36,310 nt of DNA from Candidatus Minthousia equi (GCA_018065125.1 JAGHTY010000147.1:1-36310); one strand, 5' to 3'; shown: positions 9,655 to 18,822, counted from the first letter of the stretch. The notes: generated from the letters alone by a model not told the origin. Numbers and translations: made by a program.

Positions 9655-10239
9655 ATGGATAAACGACATGACATTGCCAGGGAACTTGCCAGAGCTTATT
9701 GCACGGTATCTCCTGAAGCACTTACCAAATTAGGTGAGATTTTGGTACCACTTCGCTTCTCCAAGGGTGAACAGGTACTGAAAGAAGGTGAAGTTTGTCA
9801 ATATATGTATTTTGTTGAAAAAGGATTCCTTCGTCAGTATTATTTCAAGAATGATAAGGATTTGACAGAACATTTTTCATTTGAAGGAAATATGGTCATC
9901 TGCATTGAGAGTTTCTTGAAACAAGAGCCAACTCACTTGTTGGTTGAAGCCATGGAAACCACCATTGCCTATGGAATCCCTTATAAGGAAATAGAAGAAC
10001 TAAGCAAAACTGATAATGAGATTAGTCATCTTTACCGCAAGATTTTTGAAACATCATTAATTTTGTCGCAGATAAAGGCAGATAATCTTCGTTTTGAAAC
10101 AGCACAGGATAGATATCGATTAATGCTTGAGAAGTATCCAGAAATACTTCGAAGAGCACCATTGAATCAGATAGCTTCTTTCCTGCAGATGACTCCAGAA
10201 ACGCTTAGCAGAGTGCGTGCAGCACAGAATCTCTTGTAA
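9655..10239 (+). CDS. Crp/Fnr-family transcriptional regulator
   Basis: A 194-residue protein with a cyclic-nucleotide-binding-like beta-roll (about residues 25-115: RFSKGEQVLKEGEVCQYMYFVEKGFLRQYYF) and a C-terminal winged-helix segment (about 160-190: RRAPLNQIASFLQMTPETLSRVR). The form is that of the many Bacteroidetes Crp-like regulators; the ligand is unknown. There is no Cys cluster of the Fnr iron-sulfur type. The short C-terminus, ending just after the recognition helix, is usual for this subgroup. Two thioredoxin-fold lipoprotein genes follow on the same strand after 26 bases, so control of an extracytoplasmic redox function is possible but only inferred from position. Confidence 0.85.
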   Translation: MDKRHDIARELARAYCTVSPEALTKLGEILVPLRFSKGEQVLKEGEVCQYMYFVEKGFLRQYYFKNDKDLTEHFSFEGNMVICIESFLKQEPTHLLVEAMETTIAYGIPYKEIEELSKTDNEISHLYRKIFETSLILSQIKADNLRFETAQDRYRLMLEKYPEILRRAPLNQIASFLQMTPETLSRVRAAQNLL

Positions 10240-10265
10240 ATCTTATCATTAAATATTTTACAATT

Positions 10266-10781
10266 ATGAAGTACACATTTTTATTTTTAGCATCAGCATT
10301 TACTTTGTTGATGACCTCTTGCAAGTCAGAACAGAAGCAAGCAGCTGTAGCTACTACAGAAACCGCTCAAATAGATCAGGTTGAAGAAGTAGCAGAGGAA
10401 GAAGTTGCAGAAGAAACTGGTACAGGTGGTGAGATGGTAGAAATTGACGAAGCTCAGTTTGCTGAGTTGGTTGCTGATTTTAATAGTGGTTCTAAGCAGT
10501 ATGTTGGTGCAGGTTTTGCCATTGTAGATTTTAACGCTACTTGGTGTGGTCCTTGTCAGGAACTGAAACCACAGTTGCAAGCACTGGCACAGAAACATCC
10601 AAGTGTTTCTTTCTACTCTGTTGATATTGACAAGTGTCCTAATGTAGCTCAGGCATATGGCATCAATTCGATTCCTGAAGTATGGCTTTGCTTCGAAGGT
10701 GAAGTAAATTCACAAGGTGCAGGTATTCCTGATTTGGATAAATTGGAAGAATTGTTGACTGCATTTGAAAGTGAAGAATAA
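10266..10781 (+). CDS. Thioredoxin-fold lipoprotein (first of a tandem pair)
   Basis: A 171-residue lipoprotein: signal peptide with lipobox MTSC (Cys19), then an acidic low-complexity linker (about 25-60, rich in Glu and Val) and a thioredoxin domain (about 60-168). The redox motif is WCGPC (Cys94, Cys97), and the cis-proline loop is NSIPEV (Pro137). It should act as a periplasmic or outer-membrane-anchored thiol-disulfide oxidoreductase. It is the classic thioredoxin arrangement without the extra insert of TlpA/ResA. The next gene starts inside its last codons (17-base overlap), indicating a coupled pair made by tandem duplication. Confidence 0.9.
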   Translation: MKYTFLFLASAFTLLMTSCKSEQKQAAVATTETAQIDQVEEVAEEEVAEETGTGGEMVEIDEAQFAELVADFNSGSKQYVGAGFAIVDFNATWCGPCQELKPQLQALAQKHPSVSFYSVDIDKCPNVAQAYGINSIPEVWLCFEGEVNSQGAGIPDLDKLEELLTAFESEE

Positions 10782-11337
10782 TATTAGGTATACGTTTCTG
10801 CTTGGTTTTGCAACTATTTTGCTTGTAGGTTGTAAGAATCAGGAAAACAAGTCACAGGAGAGTAAGGATTCTACTTTAGTACATGTGCAGATGGTTGAAC
10901 CTATACCTGCGGATGGCTGTGTTGCTGATTCTTCATATCTGGTAGATTTGCCAGAAGATACTGAAGCTGCAAGCAAGGTGATAGAAATTACCGATACCGA
11001 GTTCAAGAAACTAATTGCCAATTACAGTGTTGCACCTCGTACTTACTTAAAGAATGAGCCTGCCATTGTTGATTTTTACGCCAGTTGGTGTAATCCTTGC
11101 AGAAAACTTTCGCCTATTCTGGCAAAACTCTCAAGGAAGTATCCAAAAGTGACGTTCTATAAATTAGATGTAGATAATGCCAAATTGGTTTGCAAGGCAT
11201 ATGGGATAACGTCTATTCCTACTTTGTTCTTCTGTGCAAATGGTGAGATTCGCTCTCATTCAGGTTTGCTCTCGTATAGTGAATTGCAGGATAGGATAGA
11301 AGAGTTGCTTTATTCTGTAGAAATGGCACAAAGATAA
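10765..11337 (+). CDS. Thioredoxin-fold lipoprotein (second of a tandem pair)
   Basis: A 190-residue paralog of the preceding protein. Signal peptide with lipobox LVGC (Cys23), a polar linker, then a thioredoxin domain (about 72-186) with an altered active site WCNPC (Cys109, Cys112) and cis-Pro151 in TSIPTL. The change from Gly-Pro to Asn-Pro between the cysteines would be expected to alter redox potential, so the two proteins may have different partners. The ATG lies inside the previous gene; there is no other in-frame start that keeps the signal peptide. A strong hairpin terminator follows. Confidence 0.88.
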   Translation: MKVKNNIRYTFLLGFATILLVGCKNQENKSQESKDSTLVHVQMVEPIPADGCVADSSYLVDLPEDTEAASKVIEITDTEFKKLIANYSVAPRTYLKNEPAIVDFYASWCNPCRKLSPILAKLSRKYPKVTFYKLDVDNAKLVCKAYGITSIPTLFFCANGEIRSHSGLLSYSELQDRIEELLYSVEMAQR

Positions 11338-11341
11338 AAAG

Positions 11342-11375
11342 AAAAGGGAAAGCTTAAAACTTTCCCTTTTTTATT
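11342..11375. terminator. Bidirectional rho-independent terminator
   Basis: AAAAGGGAAAG (11342-11352) pairs perfectly with CTTTCCCTTTT (11360-11370) around a 7-base loop; TTATTT follows on the plus strand. The A-run on the left arm gives a U-run in the other direction. It lies between the convergent thioredoxin and trpS genes and can serve both. Confidence 0.9.
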
Positions 11376-11381
11376 TTGTTT

Positions 11382-12521
11382 TTACTTGTTTGCTTCAGCA
11401 AATCGTTTTGCCTGTTCTGCAATCAGTTCCTTGTCATCGAAATAGTCGATGCGCATTGCATGACGAACCTCTGCCAAGGTTTTTGCTCCAACTTCACGGG
11501 CAGCTTCAGTTCCCTTACGAAGGATTTCATATACACCAGGAATATCTTTCTCAAACTCCTTACGACGTTGACGCATTGGTTCTAGACGGTCATTCAAGAT
11601 ATTTAGCAACAATTTCTTGCAGGTACCATCACCTAAACCACCACGAGTATAGTGATCCTTCAACTCCTGCAGGTTCTTATAATCTGGAAGGAACTTCTCA
11701 AAATCGCTATCTAGGCAGAATGCATCCAAGTATGTGAATACGGTATTTTGGTAAGCTACCTCATTGCCATCGGAATCGGTATAGGTGCCACTTAGGTGAC
11801 CAGGATCTGAGATATTCAAGTGAAGTGGGTCGGTGAACATGCTGTTTACCTTCTTCTTCAAGTCTTTAGGGCTATCACTTAGGTAAATACAGTTACCCAA
11901 ACTCTTGCTCATCTTAGCCTTGCCATCTGTTCCTGGCAATCGTAAGCATGCTGCATTGTCTGGAAGCAGAATCTGAGGTTCTACCAAAGTATCGCCATAG
12001 ATGTAGTTAAAGCGACGGACAATTTCATTTGTCTGCTCCAACATTGGCTTCTGGTCTTCACCTACAGGAACGGTGGTTGCCTTGAACAAGGTAATATCTG
12101 CTGCCTGACTAATAGGGTAAGTAAAGAATCCGGTAGGAATATTTGCTTCGAAATTACGTGCCTGAATCTCGCTCTTTACAGTTGGATTTCGCTGCAAACG
12201 ACTAACAGTTACCAAATTCATGTAGTAGAATGCCAATTCTGTCAATTCAGGAACAGCACTCTGGATGAAGATATTACTCTTATTTGGATCCAATCCTGCT
12301 GCCAGATAATCCAATGCAACTTCAATTACATTCTGACGGATTTTCTCAGGGTTATCTGCATTATCAGTCAATGCCTGAGCATCGGCAATCATAATGAAGA
12401 TTTTATCGAATTCTCCTGAATTTTGCAATTCAACACGACGACGGAGTGATCCAACGTAGTGTCCGATATGTAACTTGCCTGTTGGGCGGTCGCCCGTAAG
12501 GATGATTTTTTCTTTTGCCAT
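11382..12521 (-). CDS. trpS: Tryptophanyl-tRNA synthetase
   Basis: A 379-residue class I aminoacyl-tRNA synthetase that charges tRNA-Trp. It begins [20 protein letters not shown], with the HIGH-type motif KLHIGHYVG near residue 20, and carries KMSKSLGN for ATP binding. The [17 protein letters not shown] opening is the form I recall from streptococcal and lactobacillal TrpRS, rather than the 'SGIRPTGNLHLGNYFG' opening common elsewhere, including in many Bacteroidetes. It is longer than the usual ~330-340 residues because of insertions around a YTDSDGNEV segment and a longer C-terminal region. Start choice: an in-frame ATG at 12575 would lie across the promoter; 12521 gives the family N-terminus. 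Confidence 0.95.
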   Translation of the reverse strand: MAKEKIILTGDRPTGKLHIGHYVGSLRRRVELQNSGEFDKIFIMIADAQALTDNADNPEKIRQNVIEVALDYLAAGLDPNKSNIFIQSAVPELTELAFYYMNLVTVSRLQRNPTVKSEIQARNFEANIPTGFFTYPISQAADITLFKATTVPVGEDQKPMLEQTNEIVRRFNYIYGDTLVEPQILLPDNAACLRLPGTDGKAKMSKSLGNCIYLSDSPKDLKKKVNSMFTDPLHLNISDPGHLSGTYTDSDGNEVAYQNTVFTYLDAFCLDSDFEKFLPDYKNLQELKDHYTRGGLGDGTCKKLLLNILNDRLEPMRQRRKEFEKDIPGVYEILRKGTEAAREVGAKTLAEVRHAMRIDYFDDKELIAEQAKRFAEANK

Positions 12522-12544
12522 AATCTTGTTTAGTTTTTCGACCC

Positions 12545-12576
12545 CAAAGGTACTGCAATCTGCTTGATTTGCCAAA
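12545..12576 (-). promoter_or_regulatory. trpS promoter
   Basis: On the minus strand, TTTG (12573-12576), 20 bases, then TACCTTTG (12545-12552): a full Bacteroidetes -33/-7 promoter, 23 bases before the trpS ATG. It also argues against the longer trpS start. Confidence 0.75.
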
Positions 12577-12630
12577 TTTCGTGGGATAAATTCCCTATAT
12601 TAGCAAAAATAGTTTTACCTTTACAACAGA

Positions 12631-13872
12631 ATGGCTAAACGAAAAAGCAAACAGAAAGAAAACCGTGCCAAATGGTGGCAGTTGATGTTGTTGGGATTGC
12701 TGATTGCAATTCCAATAGTAGGTTATTTCGTTACTCGAGCAGACAAACAACCTCAAACAGTGGATAGCAGCAGAAGTGACAGCTTGACTTCACTTATTTC
12801 ACCGCTTTTATTTGACACAATTGCTACTTATAATAAAATAGGTGTATATGTGTATGACTTAACCGAAGAACAAGTGTTGTACAATCATCTTGGAACAGAA
12901 CCAATGATTCCTGCTTCGTGCATCAAATTACTTACAGCTGCTGCATCATATAAGTATTTAGGCTTAGATTATGCCTTTGCTGATTCATTATTTATCTCTG
13001 GTAAGATAGATAACGGAACTTTAAAAGGAGATGTCTACTTCAAGGCTGATTATGATCCTCTTTTCGTATCTTTTGATTCTTTGCTGATTCATGGATTGAA
13101 AGAACGCTCTATTGAAAAAATTGATGGAAATGTAATTGTGCATATACCTGTTAAACCACCCTTTGACTACCACAATAGTTGGGCAGCAAATGATATAAAG
13201 GAAAAGCGAATGCCTTTGTTGATGAAAGGAGATGAAGTGGTTAGAAAATCACTTGTTGATGAACTGAAGAAACAGAAGATAGTTTTCACAAATAAGGCTG
13301 TTTTGGGTGATGTGCCTCTTCATTCTGATTGTGTTTATGCCACTCAACATACTATCAGAGAAGTTCTTGTACCAGTTTTGCTTCGTAGTAACAATATTTT
13401 GGCAGAACTATTATTCTCAAGATTATCTACACTAGGTGAGGGCAGTAACATAATCTATCGCTTTATGGAGGAAGAACTTCATCATAATAATCTTGAGTTT
13501 ACTGTGAATGATGGGAGTGGATTATCCGTTGATAATCGTGTTTCTGCGCAATTCCTCTGTGATGTGTTGCATTATGCTTTTGAGCATAAAGAATTTTTTG
13601 ATTTATTTATCAACAAAGGATTACCAAAATCCGGTGACCCAGAGCAACGTGGTACTTTAGGTCACCGGATGGAGGGCACTATAGCCGAAGGACGGATTTG
13701 GGGAAAGACAGGCACTTTACCTAGTAAAGGCGCTTTTTCAAGAGCTGGTTATTGCCATGGTATAAACAACCATTGGTATGCCTATGCAGTTCTTTCCGAA
13801 GGAGCAAATAAAAACGGAATCCGTGCGCTAACCGATTCTATCTGTATTCAAATTGCTGGTTTTGATTATTAG
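12631..13872 (+). CDS. dacB: PBP4-type D-alanyl-D-alanine carboxypeptidase/endopeptidase (peptidase S13)
   Basis: A 413-residue penicillin-binding protein. A basic N-terminus and one membrane segment (about 15-34) anchor it with the domain outside. Catalytic motifs: SxxK as Ser96-Cys-Ile-Lys99, SxN as Ser253-Asn-Asn255, DGSGLS at about 294-299, and KTG as Lys359-Thr-Gly361. These define the S13 family, which trims or cleaves peptidoglycan peptides. It is shorter than E. coli DacB (about 477 residues), and the accessory domain between SxxK and SxN looks reduced. A TACCTTTA box at 12616-12623 is a one-mismatch -7 element. The stop overlaps that of the convergent esterase gene by four bases, with no terminator between. 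Confidence 0.9.
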   Translation: MAKRKSKQKENRAKWWQLMLLGLLIAIPIVGYFVTRADKQPQTVDSSRSDSLTSLISPLLFDTIATYNKIGVYVYDLTEEQVLYNHLGTEPMIPASCIKLLTAAASYKYLGLDYAFADSLFISGKIDNGTLKGDVYFKADYDPLFVSFDSLLIHGLKERSIEKIDGNVIVHIPVKPPFDYHNSWAANDIKEKRMPLLMKGDEVVRKSLVDELKKQKIVFTNKAVLGDVPLHSDCVYATQHTIREVLVPVLLRSNNILAELLFSRLSTLGEGSNIIYRFMEEELHHNNLEFTVNDGSGLSVDNRVSAQFLCDVLHYAFEHKEFFDLFINKGLPKSGDPEQRGTLGHRMEGTIAEGRIWGKTGTLPSKGAFSRAGYCHGINNHWYAYAVLSEGANKNGIRALTDSICIQIAGFDY

Positions 13873-14963
13873 AACCACTGCATCAAGCTGCGAAGGAAGG
13901 CTGTAAGCTCACCTGCCATCTTCTGCTGCTGCCAGTAACTTGGATGATAATCTGCACCTAAACGCAATGCTCTATCAGCATGTGGAGTCATATCAAAACG
14001 GTAGATTTCCTTATCACCTTTATCATTTGCTTCCTTAACTGCAGTATTCAAAGCATTCTTCACATCCTCAAGACTTTCACCATCAAGCATTACACCTGTT
14101 AGCATTACAATCTTTGCATTTGGATAATGACTACGTAGTTTCTTGATAAAGTTGCGATAGCCATCAAGCAACAATTTCTTATCGTAACCCTTTGTTGAAG
14201 TGTCGTTTGTGCCTAAGTTTACACATACTACATTAGGAGTAAATCGGTTGAAATCCCATGGCTGAGTCTTATCATACAACAATGTCTGCTCATAGCAGTT
14301 TGGCATGTTGTCAGGATTACCGGTCTTAGGACCAGCATAGTTACGATAGATACCAATACCACTACGTGCAACAGTTACATGCTGTGCTTCAAGGTTGCGT
14401 GCTGTAATAGCAGCATAAGTGTAGTAGTGATTTTCTGTTGCTTCATTGAAGTGCTCGTTTGGATCGAAGCTCTCTACACCATATCCACAGGTAATAGAGT
14501 TACCAATGAACTCAATCTTACGCTCTGGTAATGCAGGTGCATCGGTAAGAGTACAACCCTTGTCAAGAATGAATCCACGGAACTCTGGACGACGCTCATA
14601 ACCTTCAATGATATACATTAGTTTTACCTGATGATTGCCGTATGGAAGAGCTGTTGCTAAACTTACAATAGAGTCGTTGTCAGTATTGAATCCAACCTTA
14701 AATGGTTCTGCACCATCAATTTGTGCCATGAAGTATCCACTCTGTGGCTTGGCAATCATCTTTAGAGAAGTACCCTGGAAACCGCTGTTAATCTGCACAC
14801 CAGGAAAGGTGAACATTGGGCTTTGAGGATTCTTGAAACTAACTCTTCCTACATACTGAATGTGCTTGTCGGTAGCAGGAATAATTGCTCCTTTTGGAGT
14901 TAAGGTAGATTGTGCATGGCTGCATAAAGGCAATGCCATTAAAAGGAAAAATAGTTTTTTCAT
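13869..14963 (-). CDS. Exported SGNH/GDSL esterase, carbohydrate esterase family 2-like
   Basis: A 364-residue secreted protein: a Sec signal peptide ending at SHAQ (about residue 18), a beta-sandwich N-terminal domain (about 25-140), and an SGNH hydrolase domain (about 148-362). Catalytic residues visible: Ser156 in FIGNSITCGYG (block I), Asn in NLGTND (block III), and Asp338/His340 in DYHPS (block V). The beta-sandwich plus SGNH order is that of CE2 acetyl esterases that deacetylate xylan or mannan oligosaccharides; the substrate here is not known. It starts 16 bases after the GNAT-TrmD stop and probably shares that transcript. Confidence 0.85.
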   Translation of the reverse strand: MKKLFFLLMALPLCSHAQSTLTPKGAIIPATDKHIQYVGRVSFKNPQSPMFTFPGVQINSGFQGTSLKMIAKPQSGYFMAQIDGAEPFKVGFNTDNDSIVSLATALPYGNHQVKLMYIIEGYERRPEFRGFILDKGCTLTDAPALPERKIEFIGNSITCGYGVESFDPNEHFNEATENHYYTYAAITARNLEAQHVTVARSGIGIYRNYAGPKTGNPDNMPNCYEQTLLYDKTQPWDFNRFTPNVVCVNLGTNDTSTKGYDKKLLLDGYRNFIKKLRSHYPNAKIVMLTGVMLDGESLEDVKNALNTAVKEANDKGDKEIYRFDMTPHADRALRLGADYHPSYWQQQKMAGELTAFLRSLMQWF

Positions 14964-14979
14964 CGTATTTTGTTATTTG

Positions 14980-16218
14980 TTATTTTTTCAATAAGTCGGG
15001 ACGCAAACGCTGGGTACGTTCCATTGCCTGATCCATTTCCCAGTTTCTAATCAGCTTTTCATTACCAGAAAGCAACACATCTGGAACCTTCCAACCTTTG
15101 TAATCTGCAGGACGAGAATAAACAGGAGGTGCAAGCAGGTTATCTTGGAAAGAGTCGGAGAGGGCGCTTTGCTCATCACCAATCACACCAGGAATGATAC
15201 GTACAATGGCATCGGTCATTACTGCTGCTGCCAATTCACCTCCAGTAAGTACGTAATCACCAATACTTACTTCTTTTGTAATAAGGTGTTCACGAATACG
15301 GTAATCAATTCCCTTGAAATGACCACATAATATAATAAGGTTACGTGCCATTGAAAGTGAATTTGCCATTGGCTGGTCGAATTGTTCACCATCTGGGGTT
15401 GTGAATATAACCTCATCATAGTGTCTTTCCGAGGTTAATTTTGAGATGCATGCATCAATTGGCTGGCATTGCATAACCATTCCTGCACATCCTCCGTAAG
15501 GATAATCATCCACTCTTCCATGCTTGTCTGTGGTGTAGTCACGAAGATTGTGAATGTGAATTTCTACCAGATTGCGCTTTTGTGCACGCTCTAATATAGA
15601 GGTGTGGATAAATGGCTCTACCATTTCTGGAAGAACGGTGATGATATCAATACGCATAGGTGGAGTTGTATCTAACTGCATGCGATGATAACGTCCGTTG
15701 AATATGAATAATTCACCTGCTTTGCGGAACCCTAGTGAACGGTATAATCGTTCAGCATCAGGGTTTTGCGCCTCAACAGCCAGTACCACATGAGGAATAC
15801 CCTGGTTCTTTGCATATTCTATTCCTTGTTGCAGCAAATACTTGCCAACTCCCTGCTTGCGGAATTGTGGAAGCACACAAAGAGAGTCGAGGTAATATTC
15901 TCCTGCACAGGTTTCATCCTGCATATCATCAAGATCCATGGCATCATCACCCATTTCTTCCTTAAATATAGAAAATGAGATTTGACGCTTTTCGCGGTAG
16001 TTTGTGCCTTCGTAGGCAGTAAGACTACCTGCATCCACACCATCTACCATGGCGATGATGGTGTTAGTATAACTATATAAGGTGTCCTGACGCTGGCAAA
16101 TTCTGGTCATTGTCTTCAATGCTTTTTCATCAGAAGCATGCCCCACAGCTTCCATTACATTACGTGCAATGAATGCAGCATCGTCAATCGTAGCCTTTCT
16201 AACAGAAAAATTGTTCAT
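14980..16218 (-). CDS. trmD: GNAT acetyltransferase fused to tRNA (guanine37-N1)-methyltransferase TrmD
   Basis: A single 412-residue reading frame with two complete enzymes. Residues 1-183 are a GNAT N-acetyltransferase: the acetyl-CoA loop is Arg120-Lys-Gln-Gly-Val-Gly125 in [12 protein letters not shown], followed by [16 protein letters not shown]. From Met188 ([13 protein letters not shown]) to the end is an ordinary Bacteroidetes TrmD, with the trefoil-knot SAM site ([10 protein letters not shown], then [16 protein letters not shown]) and DSF near the C-terminus; it makes m1G37 in tRNAs and prevents +1 frameshifting. The linker is only about five residues. The promoter at 16226-16256 fits the long form. 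The ATG of Met188 (15655-15657) could be an internal start for TrmD alone. The acetyl acceptor of the GNAT half is unknown. Confidence 0.93.
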   Translation of the reverse strand: MNNFSVRKATIDDAAFIARNVMEAVGHASDEKALKTMTRICQRQDTLYSYTNTIIAMVDGVDAGSLTAYEGTNYREKRQISFSIFKEEMGDDAMDLDDMQDETCAGEYYLDSLCVLPQFRKQGVGKYLLQQGIEYAKNQGIPHVVLAVEAQNPDAERLYRSLGFRKAGELFIFNGRYHRMQLDTTPPMRIDIITVLPEMVEPFIHTSILERAQKRNLVEIHIHNLRDYTTDKHGRVDDYPYGGCAGMVMQCQPIDACISKLTSERHYDEVIFTTPDGEQFDQPMANSLSMARNLIILCGHFKGIDYRIREHLITKEVSIGDYVLTGGELAAAVMTDAIVRIIPGVIGDEQSALSDSFQDNLLAPPVYSRPADYKGWKVPDVLLSGNEKLIRNWEMDQAMERTQRLRPDLLKK

Positions 16219-16225
16219 AATGATG

Positions 16226-16256
16226 CAAAGATAGTTATACTTAAGTGAAGAACAAA
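16226..16256 (-). promoter_or_regulatory. Promoter of the GNAT-TrmD gene
   Basis: On the minus strand, TTTG (16253-16256), 19 bases, TATCTTTG (16226-16233): full -33/-7 match, seven bases before the ATG. The very short leader suggests initiation close to the 5' end of the transcript. Confidence 0.75.
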
Positions 16257-16328
16257 ATAATCTATCTATGAAAATTTTGCTACCTGGTTAGGAAAATAAA
16301 ATCAGGTGATTTTGCATATTGGTTACTT

Positions 16329-16514
16329 GTTGTATTTTATGAGTAAAAAATACGGTAAAAATACAACATCGATAAATATTTTTGGTATACTATTCTTTTC
16401 CATTTTGGCAAACATTGAAAACTTTCCACAAAACAAAGTTTTCCAAAACTTTCTAAGCGAGTATTGATTATCAGTCATATACAATTTTTGAAAATCGCAA
16501 AAGTTTTCCAAAAC
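16329..16514. repeat. Repeats in the trmD-nrdD gap
   Basis: The 392-base gap between the divergent trmD and nrdD genes is AT-rich and holds no gene. It contains: a perfect 10-base inverted repeat GTTGTATTTT (16329-16338) / AAAATACAAC (16358-16367); a 9-base inverted repeat GAAAACTTT (16417-16425) / AAAGTTTTC (16435-16443); and an exact 15-base direct repeat AAAGTTTTCCAAAAC at 16435-16449 and 16500-16514, 65 bases apart. No NrdR box was recognised. They may be regulator-binding sites for nrdD. Confidence 0.7.
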
Positions 16515-16545
16515 AAAATTTTTATAATATTTTTGGATGATTTGT

Positions 16546-16576
16546 TTTGTTCATTCGGCAAATGTTTGTAGTTTTG
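16546..16576 (+). promoter_or_regulatory. nrdD promoter
   Basis: TTTG (16546-16549), 19 bases, TAGTTTTG (16569-16576): full Bacteroidetes promoter match, 34 bases before the nrdD ATG. Confidence 0.75.
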
Positions 16577-16610
16577 CAAGACAATTGAAAATAAAACCAA
16601 AAAGAATATC

Positions 16611-18818
16611 ATGATACAAACCGTATTGAAGAGAGACGGCCGCATTGTAGGTTACAATGAAGAGAAAATCAAGGCCGCAATTCGTAAGGCGATGCTTCAA
16701 ACCGAAAAGGGTGAAGATGAAGGCCTTATTCAGCGTATTGCCGACAAGATTGGCACCCAAGGAAAGGAACAAATGTCGGTAGAGGACATTCAGGATCAGG
16801 TTGAAATCCAGTTGATGCGCAGTCCTCGTAAGGAAGTAGCAAAGAAGTACATTTCTTATCGTGACAAGCGAAGCATTGCCCGCCGTGCTAAAACCCGTGA
16901 TATGTTCCTTGAGATTATCGAGGCAAAGAATACCGATGTAACTCGCGAAAACGCAAATATGAATGCCGACTCTCCAGCCGGTATGATGATGAAGTTCTCA
17001 AGCGAAACAACAAAGCCTTTCGTTGACGACTATCTGCTTTCTCCAGATACACGTGAGGCAGTTAAGAACAACTACCTGCACATTCATGATAAGGATTACT
17101 ATCCAACCAAGAGCTTGACTTGTATCCAGCATCCATTGGATAAGATTCTGAAGAATGGTTTCGTGGCAGGTCATGGTGAAAGCCGTCCTGCAAAGCGTAT
17201 TGAAACTGCCAGCGTAATTGCTTGTATCTCTTTGGAGACAGCACAGAATGAAATGCATGGTGGTCAGGCAATTCCTGCATTCGACTTTTATTTGGCACCT
17301 TACGTTCGCTCTTCATATCAAGAGGAGGTAAAGAACCTTGAGTCATTGATGAACGAGGATCTGAGCGATTTATATAATGTAGAGATTGAAGACTACGAAG
17401 AAAAGCCATTGACCGGTCTTTTGGGTAAGGAGCGTGCAAAGCAACATGCTATCAACCGTACTGTTAGTCGTGTTCACCAGGCAATGGAGGCATTCATCCA
17501 CAACATGAACACCATTCACAGCCGTGGTGGTAACCAGGTGGTATTCAGCTCAATCAACTATGGTACCGATACTTCTGCAGAAGGTCGTTGCATCATCCGC
17601 GAGTTGTTGAAATCAACTTATGAAGGAGTTGGTAATGGCGCTACTGCCATCTTCCCAATCCAGATTTGGAAGAAGAAACGTGGCGTGAGTTACTTGCCAG
17701 AAGACCGCAACTATGACCTTTACTGCTTGGCATGTAAGGTAACTGCCCGTCGTTTCTTCCCTAACTTTGTAAACCTGGATGCTACCTATAACTATCATGA
17801 GAAGTGGGACGCTAATGATCCAGAGCGTTACAAGTATGAGATTGCTACCATGGGTTGCCGTACCCGTGTGTTCGAGAATAGATTTGGCGAGAAGACTTCA
17901 GTTGCCCGTGGTAACTTGTCATTCTCTACTATTAATATTGTACGCATTGCCATTGAGTGCATGGACATTGATAACAAGGAAGAACGTATCAATGCATTCT
18001 TTGCAAAACTTGACCAGTTGCTTGAAACTACTGCTGAGCAGCTACATGAGCGATTCTTGTTCCAGAAGACAGCTTATGCTAAGCAGTTCCCATTACTTAT
18101 GAGTAAATTATGGGTAGGTTGCGACAAGCTTACAGGTACAGATACCATTGAAAGTGTAATCAACCAAGGTACTCTGGGTATTGGCTTCATTGGTTTGGCA
18201 GAGTGCTTGATTGCATTGATTGGTCAGCATCATGGTGAAAGCCCTGAGGCACAGGAACTGGGTTTGAAGATTGTTACTTATATGCGTGATCGTGTTAACG
18301 ATTTCTCAGACAAGTATCAGCATAACTATAGTGTATTGGCTACTCCTGCAGAAGGTTTGTCTGGTCGTTTCACAAAGTACGATCGCAAGAAATTTGGTGT
18401 TATCCCAGGTGTAACCGATAAGGATTACTACACTAATTCAAATCACGTACCTGTATATTACCACTGCAGTCCTCGTCATAAGGCAGAAATCGAGGCTCCA
18501 TATCATGATTTGACTCGTGGTGGTCACATCTTCTATGTAGAAATTGATGGTGATGCAACTCACAATCCACAAGCAATCATGGATATTGTTGACTTGATTG
18601 ACAAGTACAACATTGGCTATGGTTCTGTAAATCACAATCGTAACCGTTGCATGCACTGTGGTTATGAGGATGCAACTGCAGATTTGAAGGTTTGTCCTAA
18701 ATGTGGCAGTACTGCTATTGATACCTTGCAGCGAATCACTGGTTATCTGGTTGGTACTACTGATCGTTGGAACTCTGGTAAATTGGCAGAATTGCGTGAT
18801 CGTGTAGTTCACAAGTAA
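16611..18818 (+). CDS. nrdD: Anaerobic (class III) ribonucleoside-triphosphate reductase
   Basis: A 735-residue glycyl-radical enzyme that reduces ribonucleotides to deoxyribonucleotides without oxygen. Residues about 3-90 form an ATP-cone allosteric domain (VLKRDGRIVGYNEEKIKAAI). The barrel follows, with conserved HIHDKDYY and a region of CRTRVFEN. The C-terminus has the zinc site Cys680-x-x-Cys683 ... Cys695-x-x-Cys698, and the radical site Gly711 in RITGYLVG. Most homologs read RxCGYL at this point, so Thr in place of Cys before Gly is a small variation. nrdG follows four bases downstream. Two good promoters lie divergently in the upstream gap. Confidence 0.97.
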   Translation: MIQTVLKRDGRIVGYNEEKIKAAIRKAMLQTEKGEDEGLIQRIADKIGTQGKEQMSVEDIQDQVEIQLMRSPRKEVAKKYISYRDKRSIARRAKTRDMFLEIIEAKNTDVTRENANMNADSPAGMMMKFSSETTKPFVDDYLLSPDTREAVKNNYLHIHDKDYYPTKSLTCIQHPLDKILKNGFVAGHGESRPAKRIETASVIACISLETAQNEMHGGQAIPAFDFYLAPYVRSSYQEEVKNLESLMNEDLSDLYNVEIEDYEEKPLTGLLGKERAKQHAINRTVSRVHQAMEAFIHNMNTIHSRGGNQVVFSSINYGTDTSAEGRCIIRELLKSTYEGVGNGATAIFPIQIWKKKRGVSYLPEDRNYDLYCLACKVTARRFFPNFVNLDATYNYHEKWDANDPERYKYEIATMGCRTRVFENRFGEKTSVARGNLSFSTINIVRIAIECMDIDNKEERINAFFAKLDQLLETTAEQLHERFLFQKTAYAKQFPLLMSKLWVGCDKLTGTDTIESVINQGTLGIGFIGLAECLIALIGQHHGESPEAQELGLKIVTYMRDRVNDFSDKYQHNYSVLATPAEGLSGRFTKYDRKKFGVIPGVTDKDYYTNSNHVPVYYHCSPRHKAEIEAPYHDLTRGGHIFYVEIDGDATHNPQAIMDIVDLIDKYNIGYGSVNHNRNRCMHCGYEDATADLKVCPKCGSTAIDTLQRITGYLVGTTDRWNSGKLAELRDRVVHK

Positions 18819-18822
18819 TATA

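Noticed and set aside
16219-16610. NrdR box or Fnr-type site upstream of nrdD
   Set aside because: TGATTATCA at about 16465-16473 is a short palindrome but does not match a full Fnr/Crp site; no NrdR-like pair of boxes was found.
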